Shown here in pieces: positions 25,901 to 34,395 of a stretch of 64,000 nt of DNA (the stretch's first letter is position 1; every line of letters starts with the position of its first letter). A program made the position numbers and the translations under genes. The notes below the pieces were generated by a model. That model was given only the letters and a program-made list of their open reading frames with translations. It ran no database searches and had not been told where the DNA came from. The stretch comes from Cryptomeria japonica. Lineage: Eukaryota > Streptophyta > Pinopsida > Cupressales > Cupressaceae. The stretch spans positions 219,364,997-219,428,996 of the forward strand of contig NC_081406.1 in NCBI RefSeq assembly GCF_030272615.1, given 5' to 3'.

Positions 25901-28900
25901 CTTGGTGAACCTTGACTTGAGGATGCGGTTTCCTTCTTCCCATGTCTTGGCTTGAATGTAAGCTCTTGGAATTCCTTTGCTCCTCGAGTAGATCGCAGAA
26001 TCCTTTGATGTCTTTCTAGTGAGAATGAATTAATACGCTCTAGCTTCTTGGATCATCGAAGGCACGGAGTGCGTGGAGGAAGTGGAAACCTTTGGTTGAG
26101 CAAATCTCTTTCAATCTCAACAACAATCTCAATAGCCTTTTCTCGTTCTCCTTGCAACACCAGCCGAATTTCATTGTACTGTTCTTCGCTTGTGCTTATC
26201 TTTTGAGCAAAATCAGCTATGTCAGCAATGATATCCTCCTGATGATCATGAAATCCCAAACCAGGCTACAAAACAGGAGGTGAACTTCTAGTGCTAGGTA
26301 GCACCATCTTGAGTCATAACTTCTTTTTTGAGCAATAAAATTTCTTCTTCAAATGAAATCAGCCCTCCTTCTAGCACCAATTCTGTTGACATGTGGGAGG
26401 AGGGTAAAAACAAAAAGGCTTGAGATTACCTCCTCAAATATGAATCGACACAATCTCGAACTATTCACGTTCAGCCCTCCTTCTAGCACCAATTTTGTTG
26501 ACGTGTTTTTTATGACCACATCTAACACAGAATAAATTCACCAACGGTCACCTTATCCTCTCTTGATCAAGATTAGTCTGTATGCTAGGATTACATAAAG
26601 TTCAAACGGCTAATTTCCAAGGTTCCTTCAGTGCGTGGATGTGACTCAGTTGTTTGATGGGTTTGCCGATAACCTAAGGGGCCTTACGTATGTTGAAGAA
26701 AACTTATGCAAGCTCAAAGATTTTTTTTGTACGGATGATTTTGCAGAGAAAGCTCTAATTTTGAATCTTTTGAATTATGCAGAAAGTAAATAAGAATAGG
26801 GTAGAGGAAAACTAGGCTAAGGCTAACTTAATCCTAAGAACAGGAGATGGGATTACTTATGCAAAATCAAACCACTCTTCGCTTCACCAGCAGAGCACAA
26901 CTACACGAAGGTGGTGCAATCTTCAAAGGGTGCATGGAGGCTTTTCAGATCATCAATACAGACCACCGGATCAAACAATCTTTACTGACAACCGAAGTTA
27001 AACACATACACATCAATAGGCTCAGGCTAACTTTGCACAGCTTACAACAATTAGCTACACACCAAAAGTATGAGCTCGGATTCTACAACAAGTTCTCCTA
27101 TCAAATCCAATTCTTCTAACAACATATAAGCAAATCTAATCTAATTGAAGACAATGAGACCATGCGAGCTCCAAAACAACACAAGAACACACCAACCATG
27201 GAGCAATGTATTAAGTATTTGCTTCAAATAAACTCTTAGCAACAATCTTTGACGATAGTCTCTCCTCCTTTACAAATGAGGGGTCACCCCCTTATATAGG
27301 CCTCAAACCATGATTACATGAAAAACCCTAATTAGGGTTTGCCCTAAAGATTCCCCACTCAAGGTGCAACAAGGTGGGAATCGGCAATTAATAACCCATT
27401 ATGCCCATCTACAATTAATTTAAAGAGCCTAAAATAGTGCCCACTAGCACATTAAATGTGCCCCATGATGTTGATTATGCCCAGAATATAACCGCCACCC
27501 TCATAAATGCCCATCATTCTCCAAGTGATGGCGACATGCACGAAGAATCTGTCATAAAACCATAATGAGAAGGCGACATGCAAGAAGATTCCTTATCTGA
27601 TGGTGACATGCATTGACTGGACCCATGCCTAGTCAATATTCCTTCAGCAATAAGTACACCACTACTATTCAATCAAAAGACTTTCGTCCAAAAATGGACG
27701 ACCATTATCTCGTTCATTTATGGCATACACAATGAATCTGCCAATGACAGCTTCCAGTTCTCTGATGGAGACACTTGGCACATTTTCAATGTTAAACTCC
27801 ATCAAGACAATTTCTTCTTCGCTTCTGGAAAAGAAGCTTTCCCACTCTACCATGACTTCCTGCATCTTCATCATTATACTGGAGAATGAAGAAACATTTG
27901 CAAAATGTTCCTTAGGGAACGAACCTATGAAGAAGTTGTGCAACTGGGATTTTAGGGAGTTCACCGTTATTCCTCCATCACTGAGTTTCCTCGCAAACAA
28001 AGCCTCCATTACACTAAGGATTTCTTCCTGTATCCCTGTGATAGACTCCTTCAAGGTGACAAAGTCAGTGTTGAATTTGTCAAAGGTGTTCTTTCCTGAA
28101 CATATGGCGTAGAACCATCGAGGAAAGTCATAAGCTTCATTTTCTTGGATCACTTTCCCATCCACCAGAGTTTGCCTTGGAGTCTTCATCAGAGCCCTAA
28201 GTCACGAAATGGTTAAGTCTTGGTAAACGTCTACATCCTCCCATAGTCCTTCTGCTGTCTCTAATCTGTTTAGGAGGGCCACGAACTTCGAATGAAGCTG
28301 AGATAGATCCTCAATGAATTTTTCTTGCCTCAACATAAACATCCTCTACCCATTCCCGGAAATTTTGCGCCATTGCTCTAATAAGTTCTGCATCATCAAC
28401 TACTTCCTTGGGAAGGGAGGGAGGAGGAGTGAATGAAGGACTTGCTTCCCTGAGGGGTCTTTTGAAACTCCTGACGTATTCGCATAGGAATCTATTATCT
28501 TCCCTCAGTCGCTTACATTTTGCCTTCGATTTCAGCAACTTTTCCTTTATGGCTAGGGAGGAATCTTCAAAGACTCCCACTACTTGATTGATGGAAGCAT
28601 GGCCAAGATCAACTTGTCTGATGACATAATCCTCCTGCCTAATCTCACTCCTATCTCTATCCACTGCAGGTTCAGCAATGTGCAAGGTTCGGGATCTAGA
28701 TTCTTTCTTGACCACCTTGGAAAACCTCTAGGGAGCCTTCCTTTCTGCTGGTCGATCCATCCTCTTCAATAATTCTTCTAACTCCTAAGCAGGATTGGTT
28801 CCTCCTTCTGCTTCATTCCCCAGCCTACCTATCAACCAGTCTAGAGCAGGGATGGAATGGCAATGATCTTCTACATGTTCTTGTTCTTGAGATTCTTCCT

Positions 28901-31900
28901 CCATTTCACCAGGGATAGTCTCCACGAAGCTATCCTGGTGAGCCTCTTCTTGGTGTCAGGGACTTTCTTTCCTCTGACTTCTTGGTCGATGGTGGCCTTG
29001 TGAAGCATTGATGCTGAGTATATCGGGTGATGGAACGTTCCCTGGAAGTGGACCTGTGGAATGTGGAAACATCTCCACTTCCTGTATGCTCGAGGAACTA
29101 AGTGGTGAATGCTCCCTTTCTGTCCTTGCTCTCTTTTGTGGAGGTTCCTCTTGTTGGGCTTCCTGTTGAACCTCGTGTGGGATTTCCTACTGGATATCCT
29201 TCTTCTTTGTTGCCCTTGGCCTCTTTGGGGCAATTTTCCCTTTGTCCACCTGGGCTTCCCTTCCTGCCTGTACCTGTGAAGAGCTTTCAGTTGCCTCACT
29301 GTGGGAACCCAGATTTTCCATTAGTTGGTATGTTAGATGAATGTTCTCCTCCACCAATTTCCTTGTCTGCCTGTCAATCCAGTGCTTAGTGAATTTCAGC
29401 ACTGGTCTAGCTAGGATATTCAAATCATCTACCTCAAGCTCTGACCAATCAGGCAACTGGATAGGTTGATCCTTTACTTTCTCAAATTCAAGTTGTGTCA
29501 AATCTGAATCTTCCTTCACCTGATCTAGCACCTGATAAATTTCACTTGTTCTGATGGTGTCGAGGGGCAATCTGGAATGCATTCTTCTTTGGACCTCAAG
29601 GTCATCCTCGACACTTGCCCAGTAATCCTCCAAGTGAAACCTGTGTATGAATTTGACGCCGGCAACCTTCCTAATCTGGTTGTAAGGATCATATTGAGCC
29701 CTAGATGTGTAAAATGGCAGGCGATAGAATGTCAATTCCCCTGCTGCACTTTCAGCGGCCTCCAAACCTGGGCATATCTCCATGAAGTCCCCCAATATAA
29801 CTGGAAATTCAATTGATTGTTTCTTCTTCTTCTACAGCTGATCATAGGCAGTTAATTGCCTCATGAGCTCAAGCAATACAAGCTTGTCTGACGGATATCT
29901 GGGCAATTTGTATGACTGGAAGGAGAATCCCTGCGTCCAGATGTAGGTAAATTTAGGAAATTGCAAGAACGTAGCTCCATACCTCTAGACCAAGGCACTT
30001 GCTTGTGGTGACAACCTCATGTGCAACTTATTCTGCATAAGCTGTGTCAAGTACATGGTGAAGGTGTCATTCGCCAACCTGTAAGAACTAACATTGGAGA
30101 GATGCAGCTGGGGATAACACTCATGCACCTTTAACTAAGCGAGTTTGCAGCCCATGATTCCTCTTGTTGGCAGCCCATCGAATCCTCGCCTTCATGCAAG
30201 CATATAGAACAGGTAGGAGCTCATGAAAAAGGATTGAGACCTTTTCTCTTTTAGGTTCTTCAATTGTTCATGCAAGTAGTGGCTGATCAATCTAGCCCAG
30301 TCGATCAGCGTATTTGAATTCATGATCTCGCCTATGTAGAAGAACATCTGGCCTCAAAGTTCACCGAATGTGGGCATCCCATTACTCTGCTTAGCATCTT
30401 TATCAGGCCCACATACTCCTACTTGAACTCGAAGATTGTGAGAGTTTTGGGTATCTTGGAGGCATGCACTCTAGGCTTCAGCAACCACTGCTTATTAATC
30501 AAATCAGCACACCTAGCAGGACCTGCTTCATATATTGCCTGAGCTCCGCTACTGGTCCTATATATCATGGAATAATGTGAAGGTATTTTGAAAGCCTCAC
30601 CAATTGACTCCAGAGTCAATGTTGCTAGCAACTTGCCATCTGGCGTTGAGATTGTTTTCCGCTCTAGATTGTAATGTGTTGCACATTCGAAGACCAAGTC
30701 TAGGCACTGAATAGTAGGAGGAGACAGTTGTCGGGGATGGATTGTGCCCTACTGTTCTGAACATTCGGATCTTGAATGCAGCCAAGTTGAATGTGCCTAA
30801 ATTAGTATTGCTGATTTCATCCCATCTTGAATTCAACCGAGAATGAGGAAGAAAACTCTTCATCTCCGCCTTGATCAATGCCTGCCTGGAGATAGTAGTT
30901 GCCTTGCTTGATTCTACCATCCTAGAAGCACCTCGAAAATGATGAAAAAAGACTAAGGATGACTATTCTTCACTCTTCCACTTCTTCTTTCCTGAATCTT
31001 GCACGTGAAAAATGAAATGCATTTCCAAACTTAAATAGAATTCTCAAGAGGCATTGATTTAGCAATTGCGTTCATGATGCATCATACTTTCCCCAATCAC
31101 TACGCCATGCAAAGGCAACTTCCCATTCGAATGAGTTCAAATTTAGAATTTTACTTAAATGCTCCAAGTCATGCGTCATACTTGGAATCCAAGTCATGCG
31201 TCATACTTGGAATCCAAGTCATGCGTCATACTTGGAATCCAAGTCATGCGTCATACTTGGAAGATTCTCTTTGCCAACTCGTTGATTTTCATTCTTCCCA
31301 ATTTTGGAGAGAATTTGAAGGATTTTCTCAAGATTTGTTCGATTCCATTCTAACTTGTCGTCTCTTGCTTTCGAAGGAATTTTCATGTCCCTTCTCAACA
31401 TCCCTATTTTTTAGGGATCTTCCTAATATTTAGGATTCAGGTTCATTGGATGGGGAATTTCATCTCGATTCCGAATCTATAAAATTTTCCACACTTCGTC
31501 GAGATTTGGTGTCTAAAACTAGCAAATTCGAAAAATCGCCTAAGGGGAATTTTTCTTTTTATTCCTCTTTGATTCCTTGGATTCCATGCCTTAGGCAAAA
31601 TTTCAACTTTTAGCTTGGGCGGAATTTTCACCATGCCAAGGATTCATGGATTTTTCGCTCTGTCCTTGGCTTCTTCATTTTGGCGCCTGACTGTAGACTT
31701 GGGCGGAATTTCACTAATGTCAGGGATTCATGGATTTTTTCCTTTGTCCTTGCCTTCTTCATTTTGGTGCCTGACTGCAGACTTGGGCGGAATTTTGCTC
31801 TGGCCAGGGATTCATGGATTTTTCCATCTGTCCTTGCCTTCTTCATTTTGGCGCTTGACTGTAGACTTGGGCGGAATTTCGCTAATGCTAGGGAATCATG

Positions 31901-34362
31901 GATTTTTTCCTCTATCCTTGCCTTCTTCATTTTGGCGCCGGACTACAAACTTGGGCGGAATTTTGCTCTGGCCAGGGATTCATGGATTTTTCATCTGTCC
32001 TTGCCTCCTCCAGTTTGGCGCCTGACTACATAGTTGGGCAGAATTTTGCTACTGTGAAGGATTCATGGATTTCTTTGTGAATCCTTGGGATCTTCATTTT
32101 GGCGCCCAAGCTCATACCTGGGCGCAATTTTGACTAGGAGAAGGATTCATGGAATTTTCCTTCTCTCCTTGCTTCTCCCATTTTGGCGCCTGACCCCACA
32201 TTTGGGCGGATTTTTGCTTATGCCACGGATTCATGGATTTTCCTCCTGTCCTTGGGAATCCTATTTTGGCGCCTGACCCCATGTTTGGGCGGATTTTTGC
32301 TTATGCCACGGATTCATGGATTTTCCTTCTGTCCTTGGGAATCCCATTTTGGCACCTGATTCCACATTTGGGTGGATTTTTGCATTGGCCATGGATTCAT
32401 GGATTTTCCTTCTATCCTTGGGAATCCCATTTTGGTGCCCAATTCCACATTTGGGCGGATTTTTGCCTTGGCCATGGATTCACAGATTTTCCTTCTGTCC
32501 TTGGCTTCTCCATCATTTAATCTCCCAGACTTAGAATATTTTGACCTTCTGAGATTTTGAAGTATTTTCCCGAGCTTTCCATTTCAGGAATGGATTTCCA
32601 GCACTTGACCCATTTCTGGCTCTCTTTGTCTACTGTCTGACTTTCTAGAATTAGAAATGTCTGCAAACATCTGATCCTCGTCGCCTTGTCTGACTGACCC
32701 TGCCAGTAATGACTTTCCAAAAATAGAAACCTTCAAGGTGTTAGTGTTAGATCCTTAGACATGGTGCAAGAATGACTTACTACAAATAGAAATTAATAAA
32801 AATAGTAAGTTTGATTTTTGGCAAAATGACGACATTCCGGGACTCAGAAAAATCCCTAAAAAATAGGGACTTTCTAAAAATAGAAAGTTGCTCCGTTTGG
32901 GCTCAAATTTTACTGGGAGGTCCCTTGAAGGGTCCTGATTCCAGTCGTATGTTCAATTTTCCCAAAACCCTAACAGGAACCCCTAAAATCTAGGACAAAA
33001 GGCAAAAACCCTAAAAAAAGGACAAAACAGGCCCTAGACTTCATAGAATTTGTTCGACAGAGAAGCAGATTAACTCTAACTGACCCCCGAACATCCACAA
33101 AGCAGAGAGATCGAAGAGATTGCTACCAACACACAAAAAACCAAGACCAAATGACCGAAAGGGCCTAAAAGATAGGGGGTCCCTATCTGAGATGGGGTGA
33201 TGTGTGATTAGGTTACAACAGATACCAGCAATGTAAGCACTTTTAATTTCAAATTTTGTTCAATTTTAAAGTTAAACATTACCACTGTGCTTATTTGTCA
33301 TGATATTTTCTAGAAATTGTTTAACTATATTAAAAAAAATTGTCCCCTATTTTTGAAAATTAGCCCTACCAGTATCAGTAGAAGTCTCGAGAGTCTCCAA
33401 ATACCCGTCTCCTAGTACCCTCGGCAATCAGTATATAACAAGTGACCCAGTGGCATCACCAACAGAGGTGGCAGAGGTGGTGGTGCTGTGGGGGACGTTT
33501 CCCCAAGACCCCAAGTCTCGGAAACATCCCCCTATAGGGGTTGCAGGTTTTTTTGGTGGGGGAGGGGGATGCGTCTCCGTGGAACACTGGAATATAGTAA
33601 TATACAACTTTCACATTTTCTGTAAATAGTGTAGGTAGTTACATAATAAATCTTTGTTATAAATAACATATTTAACAGAAATTTATCACCCTATACCACT
33701 AGTTAAATATATTATGCGTAGGGAGAGCAGAGAAATCAGGGTGCTAATATTAGTTTCTTTATGCATGTTTATGTTTTAGATTAAAGCAGACTCGAGCGGG
33801 AGTAGTTGGGTATCCAAATGTTGGAAAATCATCATTGATTAACCGCCTGCTTAAGCGAAAGATCTGTGCAACAGCATCTAGACCAGGGGTTACCAGGGAA
33901 TTGAAGTGCGTTTCTTTTAACTGACCCTGGCATTATCAGTGTTTTGTTAACCTTTTTCCTTGTCACATAGGCATTCTGTTACTTCTCATGCATGTCTGAT
34001 CATCTAAACCAGTGCCCATTAGCAAGATTTTTTTGTTTTTCATTAATATTACATGTTCTCACCTCTAAGAAATAGGGAATCAATATTTAATTAATGACAT
34101 AAAGAAAAGTGATTACAGAATTATCAAAGAAAGCAGTAGATCTCTTTGCATTGCACTTACTCTCTGCTTTTTCTGAAAGGTGGGTTCGAATTGGTCAAGA
34201 CCTAGATTTATTAGGTTCCCCTGGTATATTGCCAATGCGGTTTAATGATCAGGCTCCTGCAATCAAATTGGCAATTTGTGATGATATAGGAGAAAGATCA
34301 TATGCTGTTGCTGGTGTGGCTGCAATTCTCGTAGAGATTCTGAAGCAGCATCCAGATGCAGG

Positions 34363-34395
<33 letters not shown>

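Larger units (their letters stand above)
23990..33230 (-). mobile_element. Truncated Tat/Ogre-like Ty3 element (5' LTR plus gag)
   Basis: Reading on the minus strand: 5' LTR 33230-26496, a tRNA-Asn-type PBS at 26491-26474, then a decayed gag to about 24430. Sequence stops resembling the element near 23990, with no pol and no 3' LTR, so it was truncated by deletion. The left boundary is approximate. It occupies most of the 10.7-kb DGP3 intron, antisense to the host gene. Confidence 0.72.
26496..33230 (-). repeat. 6.7-kb LTR with embedded ORF
   Basis: It begins TGTTGACGTG at 26496 and ends GGTTACAACA at 33230. It is related to the solo LTR at 13281-18444 at both ends and around the TATA box. 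Minus-strand order is U3 (33230 to about 27300, with an 84-bp tandem array and a protein-coding remnant), TATA 27299-27291, then R/U5 to 26496. It is 1.6 kb longer than its relative because of the ORF block. Confidence 0.7.

Noticed and set aside
31615-32560. Tandem-repeat protein ORFs on both strands
   Set aside because: The 84-bp unit is a multiple of three, so any stop-free frame stays open across the array. The same DNA is open in up to three frames.
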